From: Selaginella tamariscina
Lineage: Eukaryota; Streptophyta; Lycopodiopsida; Selaginellales; Selaginellaceae
Assembly (NCBI GenBank): GCA_003024785.1
Contig: PUQB01000057.1
Coordinates: 410,127 to 474,126, forward strand
Length of the DNA: 64,000 nucleotides
Reading direction: 5' to 3'
Shown here: positions 26,701-37,281 of the stretch, piece after piece
How positions within the stretch are numbered: the stretch's first letter is position 1
Layout of the letters: each line of letters opens with the position of its first letter
The notes under the pieces: model-generated
The model's database searches: none
Told to the model about the DNA's origin: nothing
The model's input: the letters and a program-made list of their open reading frames with translations, nothing else
Program-made: the position numbers and the translations under genes

Positions 26701-28258
26701 TCTTCTATTCCTTCTGCTCCTTAGAGATCCATTTCTATGAATTTCCTCACAGATCTTTCTCCTTCTTGTGGATTTGATGCAGTTCTTATGATGGTTGACC
26801 CTTTTACCAAACAAGCTCATTTCCTACCATGTCAAAAGATTGCTACAAGCCAAACAACCGCTGAGTTGGTGATCCACGAAGTATTCTGACACCATGGTCT
26901 TCCTGAGAGCATTGTTTCTTATCGAGGCCCACAATTCATGTCCAAGTTTTGCCGAGAACTTCTTCGGAGTTATAGGTTAAAGCGGACCTTTCTTCAAATA
27001 CCATCCACAAACCAATGGGTAGCTAGAACGCACGATTCAGACCTTGGAGCAATATCTTTGCTGCTTCATCAGTTACCAACAGGATAACTGGTTGGACCTT
27101 CTTCCAATGGCAGAGTTTACCTACAACAACTCCGTTCATGCATCTATAGGCCAGACACCTTTCTTTGCTCTTATAGGCTACCATCCACGTTTTGACTTTG
27201 CTCCTCTTGCTTCTCCTTCTGCTTCTGCAGTACAGGATCATCTCCAGCATCTTCGTCAGGTACATGAGGATCTCGAGTTCATCTTCAGCAGACACAGGAA
27301 CGGTACAAGTGTTATGCTAATGCTCATCGTCAACTGGCACCTGCATACAAGATTGGTGATCTCGTGTGGCTTCTTCGTCGGCATATTCGCACCAACATGC
27401 CTTCTTCTAAGTTGAATTTTCAATTATTGGGCCCTTACAAGATTGTGGCTAAGGTCAATCCTGTAGCTTTTCGCCTCGAGTTACCATTTACGATGAAACT
27501 TCATCATGTGTTTCACACCTCTTTGTTGGAGCCGTATCATCCTTCTTTTCTTCCTAGTCGTGCTTCTTCTCCTCCCCTTCTGTGGTTATTGACGATGAAC
27601 CTGAGTACGAAGTTGCAGCCATCCTTGATTCTCATCTTCATCGCCGCCAACTTTAATACTTGGTGAATTGGAAAGGTTATTTGCCTACCGATCGCACTTG
27701 AGAACCTGTATCCAACTTACTCCATGCTTCTTTTAAAGTTGTTGCTTTTCATTGGCGTTATCTTACTAAATCAGGTCCAAGACTCGTGGAACTCATCCTT
27801 AAGGAGGAGGTGTTATCACGACCCGATACATGATGCATGATACAAGATACAGGTTACAAGATATGCTTACAAGATATGCCTGCAGGATTACCTACATGAT
27901 ATGCCTATAGGATATACCTACAGGATATGCTTACAGGATATTCCTATAGGATATGCCTATAGGATATACTACAAGATATGCCTAGAGGATAAGGGTCACT
28001 ATTTTTAGCTCATGACAGATTAGCTTGGAGTTGTGAGTATAAAAGCTCCAACCTAATTATTGTACAATCAGTTACTATCAACACCAGTCTTTCTACGATC
28101 AATCTTGTCTTGTCTTGCTCCTTGCCTCTTGCTCTTGTCTTGTTCTTGGTTCCTAGTTTCTGTCCTGCTCCCTGTCTTGTTCCTTGTCCTACTTCTAAGT
28201 CAAGCTTCCTTGTTCTCGAAATCCTATTCACTTTTTTGTTCCTGGATCGTGGCTTGAC
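20731..28258 (+). mobile_element. Element A: Ty3/Gypsy chromovirus fossil with a nested LTR
   Basis: Order of parts on the plus strand: partial 5' LTR (about 20731-21000, promoter-like GAGTATAAAAGC, end GGCTTGACA); gag region with zinc knuckle CLYCGEVGHKAAECP (21098-22072); protease-like region (22084-22300); reverse transcriptase with [10 protein letters not shown] (23188-24035); RNase H (25797-26240); integrase (26465-27400); chromodomain-like end; 3' LTR (about 27811-28258). An X solo LTR interrupts it at 24041-25796. It is clearly dead, with many interruptions, and older than element B. Its 5' LTR is truncated at the junction with the old X copy. Confidence 0.9.
24041..25796 (+). mobile_element. 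Solo LTR of family X (1756 bp) with 5-bp target duplication
   Basis: It starts TGTCAGAG and ends CTATGACA, and is flanked by GACGC on both sides (24036-24040 and 25797-25801). The flanks are contiguous in the sister element B, so the insertion boundaries are exact. No coding capacity is seen inside. A candidate promoter, TCCTATATACTACC, lies near 25385. The long LTR suggests a large Gypsy family whose internal part is absent from this window. Confidence 0.92.
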
Positions 28259-28379
28259 AGGTAAGAGTTTTTTAAATAGAAGTATTAACTTCGTTCAAAG
28301 TTTCTTGCAAATATGTAATGACACCTAGCCAACTGATCACTAAATACTCAAGTGCACTAAAGGAACCATTTCTTCTGGC

Positions 28380-28938
28380 TGTCAAGCCACGACAGGAAAC
28401 AGGAAGAGAACAGGATTCCAAGAACATGAAGGCTTGACTCAGGAGCAGGACCGAGAGCAGGACAGGAACTAGGAACAGGAACAGGAACAGGAGGGATCCA
28501 GGAACATGACGGATCCAAGAGCAAGACAGGATGGTGCAGGACAGAATCCAAGAACAAACAGAAACAGGACAAGATCCGAGAGCAGAACAGGAAACAGGAG
28601 CGAGACAGGAACAAGACAGAAATCAAGACAAGAACAGGACAAGACGAGATTGATCGTAGTAAGACTGGTGTTGATAGTAACTCATTGTACAATAATTAGG
28701 TCGGAGCTTTTATGCTCACAACTCCAAGCTAATCTAGTCATGAGTCTAATCTAGTCATGAGCTAAGAATAGTGGCCCTTATCCTCTAGGCATATCCTGTA
28801 GCATATCCTATAGGTATATCCTGTAGGAATATCCTGCAGGTATATCCTGTAGGAATATCCTGCAGGTATATCCTGTAACCCGTATCCTGTATCCGGAAAC
28901 CTGTATCCTGCATCCTGTATCCTGTATCGGTTGTGACA
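28380..28938 (-). mobile_element. Solo LTR of the element A/B family with 5-bp target duplication
   Basis: The plus strand reads TGTCAAGCCACGACAGG to CGGTTGTGACA, the reverse complement of the A/B LTR. CTGGC occurs on both sides (28375-28379 and 28939-28943). Its insertion site lies within the right remnant of the old X copy. The inner part carries tandem TATCCTGTAGGAA-type repeats, as in the other LTRs of this family. Confidence 0.92.
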
Positions 28939-29036
28939 CTGGCTTGTCAACATAGCTTAGTATGTATCAATAATTAATGTTTAAAGTAAAGAGTAGTCAT
29001 AAAAAATTATAATAATGGTAAGGTATGGTGATTCTT

Positions 29037-29290
29037 TTAGAAACAAATGTCTTTATTATAAAAGTCATAATTGACATTGGCAATTGTGAACTTGTGGGAG
29101 TGGAATGCCATGTGGTGGCCATTGTGGTTAGGACCCTCTTGTGATAACACATTGTAGTCCAAAGCATCAATCTTTATGATGTACAATTTGATAGGCTCTA
29201 AATGTATAAGAATTAGGGCACTGGTGAAAGCACACTTCAACATCTCAAAAGTTGTGTTGACCTTAGTCATCTATTAGAACTTTGTTATCA
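29037..29290 (-). mobile_element. Old Gypsy RNase H fragment
   Basis: A minus-strand reading resembles the start of a Ty3/Gypsy RNase H region (LKCAFTSALILIHLEPIKLY, then IDALDYNVLSQ). It differs from elements A and B and is a short relic next to the end of the old X LTR. Confidence 0.7.
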
Positions 29291-30718
29291 ACTTGGCAAT
29301 CCGATATTTGAGAAGTCCTTGATGAAACACTAGTAAAAGTTAGCAAATCTAACAAGTCACATCACATGGTTTTTACCCAACATGGTTTTCAAAAATGGTT
29401 AGTTCAATTCCACCATTGGTTTTTAAATGGTTTTTTTTTAGTAAAAGCATGTGATGTGACTTGTTATCAAAAAATCATGTTTTTTTTAGTGAAAACATAA
29501 ATTATTTTTAAAATTATATGTTTGTTTTTAAAAGGTGGTTTGGATAACGTGTGACACATGGTGTTTTTGAATTGGTTTTTATGTCTTATCTTTCTATCTA
29601 GTCTGGTTAATTCAAAGTTCATCCATTGATTTTATAATGGTATTTTATATGATATGGTTAGCTATTATGATATATTTGAAGTTTGAACCACTTATTTTTA
29701 TAATGGTTTTTACTCAAAAAACATGGTTATTAACATGATATGACTAGTTATTATAGTAAATTCAAAGTTTAGCCATTGGTGAGTTCTACTCCATAAAAAC
29801 ATGGTTTTAATACGGTATGGTTAGATATTATAGTGAGTCTAAATTTTAATCACTAGTTTTATTGTGGTAAAAATTATGATGGTATGGTTAATTATTATGA
29901 TGAGCTTAAGGTTTAATCACTAATTTTTTTAATGGTTTTTATGGGTATATGTAAGCATTTAATTTCAAAATTTAAACTAACATACCTTCATTTCATTATA
30001 CTCATCATCTTGGAGTTATATCATATAGTAAAATAAATAAGAACATTACAGCTAAATAAATAATAACATAACTTCTTTAATATTCTTTAATATAACATTA
30101 TGTAATGAGCAACATACATGAGTAGGTGGATTAATATAACATTTCGTAACAAAATAATGACCATATATAATAAAGAATAAGTGTCCTACAATTTCTGTAA
30201 TGTAATTATAATTTAAAATAATCACATAATAATATTCATAATAATTTAAAATGATTAAGTTTATTAATAAACATTTTAATACTAATCACATAGATTTGTT
30301 AAAACAAGTAATTGTTTTTTTTTTTTTCTTTCCTTTTAGTCATTTATAAAGAATATATTATATGTTAAAAATATACATTTAAGATCCCAAGATAATGACC
30401 AAATTAAAGCATAAGTATTAATAAGATCGGAATCCTGAACTAAAATTATAATTTTAACATAAATAATACATTGTTATTCTCCATATTTGAATTCTAATAA
30501 TAAAGGATTTTATTATCTACTATGTGATTTTATTTTGTTTTGTTCTTGTTAAAAAAATTAGATAACAATGGAACCATTGACATTTTACTCCTGATTAATC
30601 ATATCATTTATGTATTAAATAAAAAAACGTATACTATTTACCTAGTTAATATTAAATAAAAACTTAGAATAAATTTAAACAAAATGTAGGTATAAAAGTT
30701 ACAATCAATGGTAAATGC
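29291..30718. other. AT-rich intergenic DNA with a degenerate tandem repeat, upstream of the PPR gene
   Basis: Between about 29560 and 29950 a unit of roughly 100 bp recurs four or five times with the words ATGGTTTTTA, GGTATGGTTAG, TATTATAGTGA and TTTAATCACTA. The rest is AT-rich with no gene. The PPR promoter must lie just before 30719, but no clear box stands out. Confidence 0.6.
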
Positions 30719-32395
30719 ATGAGGGTGCACAAGCTGACTGAAGCACTGAACAACTTAAGCCTCAAGGCAGACACAGCCACTTACGCACACCTCTTAAGAC
30801 AATGCAGAGACTCCAGAGCCTTAATGGAAGGCAAGCAACTCCACATACACATACGCAACAACGGATACGAAAACGACACGTACATCTCAAACCTCCTCAT
30901 ACAAATGTACGCAAGCTGCCATTCCCTCGCTCTAGCAAAAGCCGTATTCACTTCGATGCACTATAAAAACATATACACGTGGAATATCATGTTCTCGGCA
31001 TATGCCCAGACCGGGCATCCCCACCTGGCTAAGTCCTTGTTCGATTCGATGCCGGAAAGAGACTCGGTTTCATGGAATGCAGCTTTGAGTATGTATATGC
31101 ATTTGGGGGACATTCAACAAATATATGAGATCTTCAGTTCGATTCCTGACCCAGATGTTATAGCGTGGACCACGATGATTTCTGCATTTGCCCAGAATGG
31201 GCAAATGCAGGAGTCTCGGAAACTCTTCGACCACCTAGATTTTCCCAACACTGTCACATGGAACGTGATGATACAAGCATACTCTCAGAGAGGGGAGCTA
31301 CAGGAAGCAAATGAGCTGCTTAATCAGATGCCTTACCCGGACGTCGTTACATATACTGCACTCGTTACGGCAAACGCCTACCACGGCGACCTCGAGTCCG
31401 CCAGAGAGATCTTTGACACGATGCCTGTGCGGAACACGGTCTCGTGGAATGCGATTCTCCAGGGATATTCCATCCATTACGACATGGAAGAGGCGCACTC
31501 CTTGTTCGACCAGATGCCACACAGGAACGTGATATCATGGACGTGCATGGTCGCGGGATATGCAAAGAGCGGATACGTACGGGACGCACGTTCCATGTTT
31601 GATCTCATGCCGGAGCACGATCTTGCCTCGTGGAACTCCATCCTGACAGCGTATTCCGACGGTGCGCTCCTGGAGGAGGCAAAGAGCATTTTCGCGAGTG
31701 CCCCCGAGAGAAACGTGGTGTCGTGGACGGCTTTGGTGAAGGCATACGTCGTTACTGGGCATATCGAGATAGCCCTGAGGCTACCGGGAATTATGGACCT
31801 GGAAGGAGTAAAACCCGACGAGGTCACTTATATTATCATGGTAGATACGTGTGCAGAGAACTCGTTAACAAGAGAAGGTAAGATGTTCCACAAGATAATT
31901 GCAGAGGAGGGATACCAAAACCACTTCATCATCGCGACTTCATTGGTGAACATGTATGGGAAATGTGGGAAAGTTGGGGATGCGAGATACGTGTTCGACC
32001 GAATGCTCCTGAGGACCGATGCGGCATGGAATGCGATGATGTTGGTATATGCACAGAACGAGAGGGGGAGGACTGCTATAGAGCTCTTTATGTACATGCA
32101 GCTGGATGGGATATTGCCAGATAGTATATCCTACGTGACTTTGTTGTTTGCTTGTAGTCACGCGGGATTTGAGGGTCATGCGCGGGATTTGTTTAGTGGG
32201 ATGGGGGATTATGGGATTCCTCCTAACGTGGAACATTATGTATGTGTTGTTGATTTGTTAGCCAGAGCTGGACGTGTTGAGGATGCTTGTGAACTCGTTG
32301 AGAATATGCCTTTTGAGGCAGATGATTGGGCGTGGGCTACCTTGTTAAGTGCTTCTAAAAGGAGTCCTACCTATATAAAACTTGCATCTCAGTAA
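30719..32395 (+). CDS. Pentatricopeptide repeat (PPR) protein, PLS-like, intronless
   Basis: A single uninterrupted ORF of 558 residues. PPR proteins bind RNA in plastids or mitochondria one base per repeat. About a dozen motifs are visible, many of the S type (MPERDSVSWNAALSMYM, MPHRNVISWTCMVAGYAKSG, FVYA-like YGKCGKVGDARYVFDRM), plus an N-terminal block TYAHLLRQCRDSRALMEGKQLH typical of plant PLS proteins. It ends shortly after MPFEADDWAWATLLSASKRS, which corresponds to the start of the E motif, so the usual E/E+ and DYW parts are missing. The start at 30719 (MRVHKLTEALNNL) shows no clear targeting peptide, so an upstream exon or start is possible. Codon use is GC-richer than the surrounding DNA. 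Confidence 0.92.
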   Translation: MRVHKLTEALNNLSLKADTATYAHLLRQCRDSRALMEGKQLHIHIRNNGYENDTYISNLLIQMYASCHSLALAKAVFTSMHYKNIYTWNIMFSAYAQTGHPHLAKSLFDSMPERDSVSWNAALSMYMHLGDIQQIYEIFSSIPDPDVIAWTTMISAFAQNGQMQESRKLFDHLDFPNTVTWNVMIQAYSQRGELQEANELLNQMPYPDVVTYTALVTANAYHGDLESAREIFDTMPVRNTVSWNAILQGYSIHYDMEEAHSLFDQMPHRNVISWTCMVAGYAKSGYVRDARSMFDLMPEHDLASWNSILTAYSDGALLEEAKSIFASAPERNVVSWTALVKAYVVTGHIEIALRLPGIMDLEGVKPDEVTYIIMVDTCAENSLTREGKMFHKIIAEEGYQNHFIIATSLVNMYGKCGKVGDARYVFDRMLLRTDAAWNAMMLVYAQNERGRTAIELFMYMQLDGILPDSISYVTLLFACSHAGFEGHARDLFSGMGDYGIPPNVEHYVCVVDLLARAGRVEDACELVENMPFEADDWAWATLLSASKRSPTYIKLASQ

Positions 32396-33079
32396 GAATC
32401 ACATATATATTCATACCTATCACTATTATTGATAAGGGTTAATCATAATGATTTTTATATGTGAATGAAAAAAACCTGGTATATATAAATTTTCTTAAAT
32501 ATATGTTATTAATTAATTACCACTAATACAAAAGGGATGTATATCATAATCGTCCGTTAATACACATGACAATACAATTCTTAAGATTTATAACATATGA
32601 AGGATCCTTTGCCTTGCAGTTACAAGTGAAATTTTAATTAAAGGATTAATTTTTTAATTATTTTTTAAATTTATTTTACTCCTCAAAACGCTCAAAGCTA
32701 ATTAGATTACTTGTATTCCAACATACCCTTTAACCTGTAACTTCAAAAGAATGTACTCTCAATCAATGGTTAGTCAGTTCATAACTATTATTTAGTTGTA
32801 TGTATTTAGATCTGGATCTAAGTATCATTATTATCACAGTGGTAAAAGTCATTTAGATAAATCAAAATACTCAAATCCATGATACTGTTTACATAAATTC
32901 ATACATATATACATACATTAAAACTCTTCTTTGCATTTTTCCTGGTTAATATCCTTTTGTTCACTCATCCATGCATTATATATCATTCTGGAATTTTCAA
33001 ATTCCCACGTGGAAATTTTTGGACTGTTTCCCATATGGAAATGTTATAGTAATAACCTTTATTATTAAATATATATATA
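32396..33079. other. AT-rich downstream region
   Basis: I see no coding exon, RNA gene or repeat family member here. Confidence 0.4.
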
Positions 33080-34372
33080 TATCATCTTAAATAATCCATA
33101 ACAAGATTAATCCAATATACATGCACTGAAATCTGTGCAAAGATGTTGTGTTCATGAGGAAGCATGTTCTTCACATTCTGGAAAACGTTTCGTCCAGTCC
33201 AAAAGACCAAGTCATACATGCATATTATAATCTGCAATTGAATCGTAACTAATTATTATAGGTAAGTGTTTTAGAAAGTCTCAAGGCATCTTATAGAAAT
33301 ATTTATAAAATTTCAGCCACAATAATCATTATTTACACAAATACATATAACATCACTTTCTATAAGGTCCTTAGAAATGATTCATCTTGGAGAGACTGGG
33401 TTGCTTGCAACTCTTCATAGTACCGGCTTAAAACTGAAACATATATTATATACATGTACACACGTATAAACATACTAGTTTAGTGTTTAGGTTTTAAAGT
33501 CACCTCTCCCATGCTTCGTACGTGTACATGTACACACATGAATGTCTAAGAATACACAGTAAATAGTTCAAATATGCATGTACTCAGTAAGCAAAGATTG
33601 TGTTAATATGTATGTTCTAGTCACATAAATACTGTACATATTTGGTACTATACTAGAGTCTAGTAACAAAACCTCATTTAATGCAGTGCCGACCTAGTAA
33701 CTGGAGTAAAGTTCTCAGGTCTTATTCACCGATGGCTAGACTTCACTAATTTCACTTGGCTAAATATTGTCTTATTAATGTTATTATGTCTTGCTACATA
33801 TGACTTATTTTATAACATACACTCATGTAAATTGGGCCACGGCTACGTTCATTTACTAGACTTTCTTGTATATGAGTATCATATTTTATGGTTGCAGTAT
33901 AAGTACAGAGGCTGATAATGTAATTGCAAAGTAAATGATAAGCACATAGTGCCACAACAATCCGTTATTTATAGACAACCCTAATATCATTAGGGTTATT
34001 CATTTCTTTTGGACTAAAAGCGCAAAAAAGTAATTAATTATACATTGAAGTGAGGTAAATGTATTAATTAGATTTATTATAATTTATGATTCATAAAAAT
34101 TAAAATTATAATTCATAACTAAACCATTACTTAACCTAACATATGACCTTAGAACTCAAAGTTCTTAATTAGAATGAACTTAATTCGATCGAATCTATAA
34201 TTTTAATTGAAGTATTTTTATTGAATGATATACGATTTATTTCAATGCCTCTAATAGAATAAGAACCATGACATTCATCACCTTATAATTTGAAATAAAA
34301 TCCTTAACTAGGTAATGTGTAGTTTATTTCAGTGGATTTTAACAAATTAAAACTTAAACTTTGTTATTATCA
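33080..34372 (+). repeat. Left arm of a large inverted duplication
   Basis: This stretch matches the reverse complement of about 47257-48435 throughout. Shared words include CTGGAGTAAAGTTCTCA (33700), TTCATCTTGGAGAGACTGGGT (33380) and GACAACCCTAATATCATTAGG (33975). Identity looks like roughly 75-85 percent with many small indels, so it is old. It holds no ORF of note. Confidence 0.85.
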
Positions 34373-34789
34373 CTTTCTTTTTATGTTTCATCTAATATTA
34401 ATAAGAATTAGCTGGTTTTTTGTGTATGAGTTATATAAATTTAATAAGAAAAAAAACTTAAGTTTCTTTTGATAATAATAAAAATATAAGAGTATTAATA
34501 TTATAATAAAAATTAATGTTATTTAATCAAATAATGCAGGTAATGATATTAATTGTTTTAAAAATGTAAAGAAGATGTCTGATGTATGTATGTCTCATAC
34601 TTATGTAGTGCTAGATATATTAAATTTATTTTAAACTAAATCAAGAATAACAATAATATTTGGGGAAAATAATATACTTAAAGAATCTCAATCAGTGTTT
34701 AAGATTGATATTTTTAAAATAATTTAAATTAATAAAGATATCAATAGTTAAATTCTAGATTCATGATATATTAATAAATTATGTCAAAG
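34373..34789. other. AT-rich spacer
   Basis: Nothing recognisable; it lies between the inverted-duplication arm and the directly duplicated block. Confidence 0.4.
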
Positions 34790-35060
34790 AATAAACACAC
34801 ACATATCTGTATTAACCAACGAAAAACATTTATATTTATGTATACATATGCTCCCGTATGCATATGTGTATAAAAGACCATTTATTTAGTAAAGCACACA
34901 CACGTGTGTGTGTGTGTATGTGTGTATATAATATTATATTATATCCTATATTCATATACGTGTTTATAAACACATAAGAGTAATTATTAATATAAATCTA
35001 GTAAATTAAAATGTAATTTATAAGCTAATTATAAAGAAATAAAAAACTTGTGAAATACAT
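34790..35060 (+). repeat. Block directly duplicated at 48470-48690
   Basis: ACATTTATATTTATGTATAC, TTTATTTAGTAAA and AATCTAGTAAATTAAAATG occur in the same order and orientation at both places. With the neighbouring inverted arm this shows one duplicated segment in which part was inverted. Confidence 0.8.
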
Positions 35061-35065
35061 AATTG

Positions 35066-35178
35066 GACAAGATGCTCAAAATTGTATTAGAGCATCGAAA
35101 TTGGGAAGCTTCAAGTATATAAAAAAAACAAGTTAACTCCCAATTCCAACGCTCTAATACAATTTTGGGCATCTTGTC
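35066..35178 (+). repeat. Short hairpin (42-nt arms) made from a DIS3L exon piece
   Basis: The left arm 35066-35107 and right arm 35137-35178 are inverted copies (37 of 42 positions), with a loop of 29 nt. The right arm matches the DIS3L exon at 51303-51395 in sense orientation over about 30 nt (CGCTCTAATACAATTTTGGG shared exactly). The left arm would therefore be antisense to DIS3L mRNA. The size fits a young MIRNA-type foldback, but there is no expression evidence. Confidence 0.7.
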
Positions 35179-35310
35179 TGGTGATATCTTCTGGAGTCTT
35201 CTCCTCTCTATACAGTACATCTTGTCCACTTTCACCATGGTCTTCTGAGTAACCTAATTGAGTATAGTTTTATTAATATATATATACGTGTATAAAATCT
35301 GTAATCTACT

Positions 35311-35846
35311 CACATAAACCCTAATTTAGATTAAACTAATTAAACATGGTCGATGTCGCGAGTGCGAGTTCTTCCCTGATATAATGTATGTCTACAGATT
35401 ACTATTATGTTTCTAAAGCTTAAATTATATGATAGTTTGCACACCCCCCTGCAGTCTATTCCTTGCTCTAGACAGTACATCTTGTCCAGCGATATCTTCT
35501 GCAGTCTTCTCCTCATTCCTTACTCTAGGCAGTACATCTTGTCCAGCGATATCTTCTGCAGTCTTCTCCTCATTCCTTACTCTAGGCAGTACATCTTGTC
35601 CAGTGATATCTTCTGCAGTTCCTCCTCGTTCCTTGCTCTAGAGAGTACAACTTGTCCAGCGATATCTTCTGCAGTCTTCTCTTCATTCCTTGCTCTAAGC
35701 AGTACATCTTTTTTGTGCAAACTATCATATAATTTAAGCTTTAGAAACATAATAGTAAACACAAGACATATATTATATCAGGGAAGAACTCGCACTCGAG
35801 ACATCGACCAGGTTTAATTAGTTTAATCTAAATTAGGGTTTATGTG
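35311..35846. repeat. Long hairpin: 131-bp arms around an antisense minisatellite
   Basis: Arms 35311-35441 and 35716-35846 are inverted copies with about 94 percent identity. The loop (35442-35715) holds three to four copies of a unit (GTACATCTTGTCCAGCGATA, TCTTCTGCAGTC) that is the reverse complement of the coding minisatellite of the PAM2 gene at 49.7-50.3 kb. The outer part of the right arm matches the leader of DIS3L (GGTTTAATTA, TTAGGGTTTATGTG). Confidence 0.85.
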
Positions 35847-36087
35847 ATCTGGCTCGCGCGCGAGGTGAGCACAAATCTGTGCATTTGATGTATTGATTCT
35901 TATGTGTGTGTGTGCATTTTGTGTGTTTCAGATGAATCGTAAATGCAAGTTCAAGAGACACTCTAAAGCGATCGCAATTGTGAATGAGAAAGTATATCTT
36001 TGTGATGATATCCACTACGGAAGCAATCTTGTTCACAACATTTGCCACATTTGCCACATTTTCTGCCTGGTATTCACCTTTTTCACC

Positions 36088-36129
<42 letters not shown>

Positions 36130-36560
36130 ATGCATCTGTATAAAATATATTTATATATCTTGATTGTTAATCTAAATTGTTTTTTTTTTATATATATTTC
36201 AAGCTTCCCAATGTTGACGCTCTAATACAATTTTTGGAAATACTAGAGTGACCTCAAATTGCATCCTTAACTTCTGTTAAAGGAGGTGAGTAATATTGTG
36301 TATGTGTGTGTGCGTGCGTGCGTCTATGCATGTGTATACACATGTATAAATGTTTATAATATGTGCTTTAACTGCTCCCTTGTTCTTTTAAGTTCAGGAT
36401 AAAGCTACTCAACGAACCTGGCGGAGCTTAAGGTGGGTTCACATTTATTTGTGTACATATACTTTTCTATAATTCATATATAATCGCTGCATCTCGATTA
36501 GAAGTGTGTGGGTGTTTGTGAATCTATATCTATGTATGTCTGTATGTATAGATATGTTAT
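35847..36560 (+). pseudogene. Partial copy of the DIS3L 5' region
   Basis: The stretch is collinear with 50948-51620. It includes versions of DIS3L exon 2 (from ATG at 35932, [20 protein letters not shown]), exon 3 (36204-36285) and exon 4 (36393-36432), with the introns between. The leader exon lacks the ATG seen at 50944. Exon 2 has lost the bases coding the Cys-rich GSPLCKSC segment, and exon 3 has small changes that disturb the frame. No later exon is found downstream, so it cannot make the enzyme. It is an old duplicate now part of a rearranged block. Confidence 0.85.
36090..36132. repeat. (TA)n microsatellite
   Basis: An almost uninterrupted TA run inside the intron of the DIS3L 5' copy. 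Confidence 0.9.
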
Positions 36561-37281
36561 ATGATTTTAGGAGGTGTGGTTTTGACATATAACATTTTGT
36601 GTGGGTGTAATTTTTGAATTGACATGTTAGAATCACACGTGATTTTTTTATTTTTTTTGTTCGACATATTAATAAAATACTCTTGTCATTAAAATGTTAA
36701 TCTCTTTTTCTCCCTTTCTCACACACCTAATTATAATATTAATTAAAAAAAGTTTGTCTATATTTATTTATTTTCTTTTATAAAACTCTCTTATGATGTC
36801 TAAATTAATAATTTATATTACTTAATTATGTTTTATAAAACACATTTAGAATTACATTATTATAATATAATAATAAATTGATTTTATCATTAACTGTGAA
36901 GAATAATAAAGTGATAAACTGCTATACATTAACAAATTTGTACATTTTATTATACATGTACACCCTTTAAAATTACATTATAAATTATTATATAATATAC
37001 ATTATTTTAAGATAAATTTAAAACCCTAGCATGTGTGATTCTTTAATAATGTCATGTAAGAATATATATACACACACATATTCATTCATCCTCTCATGTG
37101 CATGTGCTGTGTATATAGATGTGATTTTAACAATCGTTTATTGACGTTTAGTTAGCAATGTATACGTGCTTGCAAATTATATTGTGAACTTAATATAACA
37201 TGCACGCTCAAGTACAAACACACATACACTAAGTTAATTGATTTTTTATGCATGCTGTCTTTGATAATTGCTGAGTGCTAC
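36561..37281. other. AT-rich intergenic DNA
   Basis: No exon or repeat family could be recognised; homology to the DIS3L region fades at about 36560. Confidence 0.4.

Larger units (their letters stand above)
19553..29012 (+). mobile_element. Old LTR copy of family X, split by later insertions
   Basis: The left part (19553 to about 20730) and right part (28259-28379 plus 28944 to about 29012) together match the intact X LTR at 24041-25796: same TGTCAG start, same AAGTGGCCAT, GGTACCCT, CACGAGTGTT and GGTAAGAGTTTT blocks in the same order. Element A occupies the space between them, and a solo LTR of A's family occupies 28380-28938. Divergence from the other X copy is high, so this copy is old. 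It is non-coding as far as can be seen. Confidence 0.8.

Noticed and set aside
28762-28940. Repeats of TATCCTGTAGGAA as a possible separate satellite
   Set aside because: The same repeats occur in every LTR of the A/B family, so they belong to the LTR.
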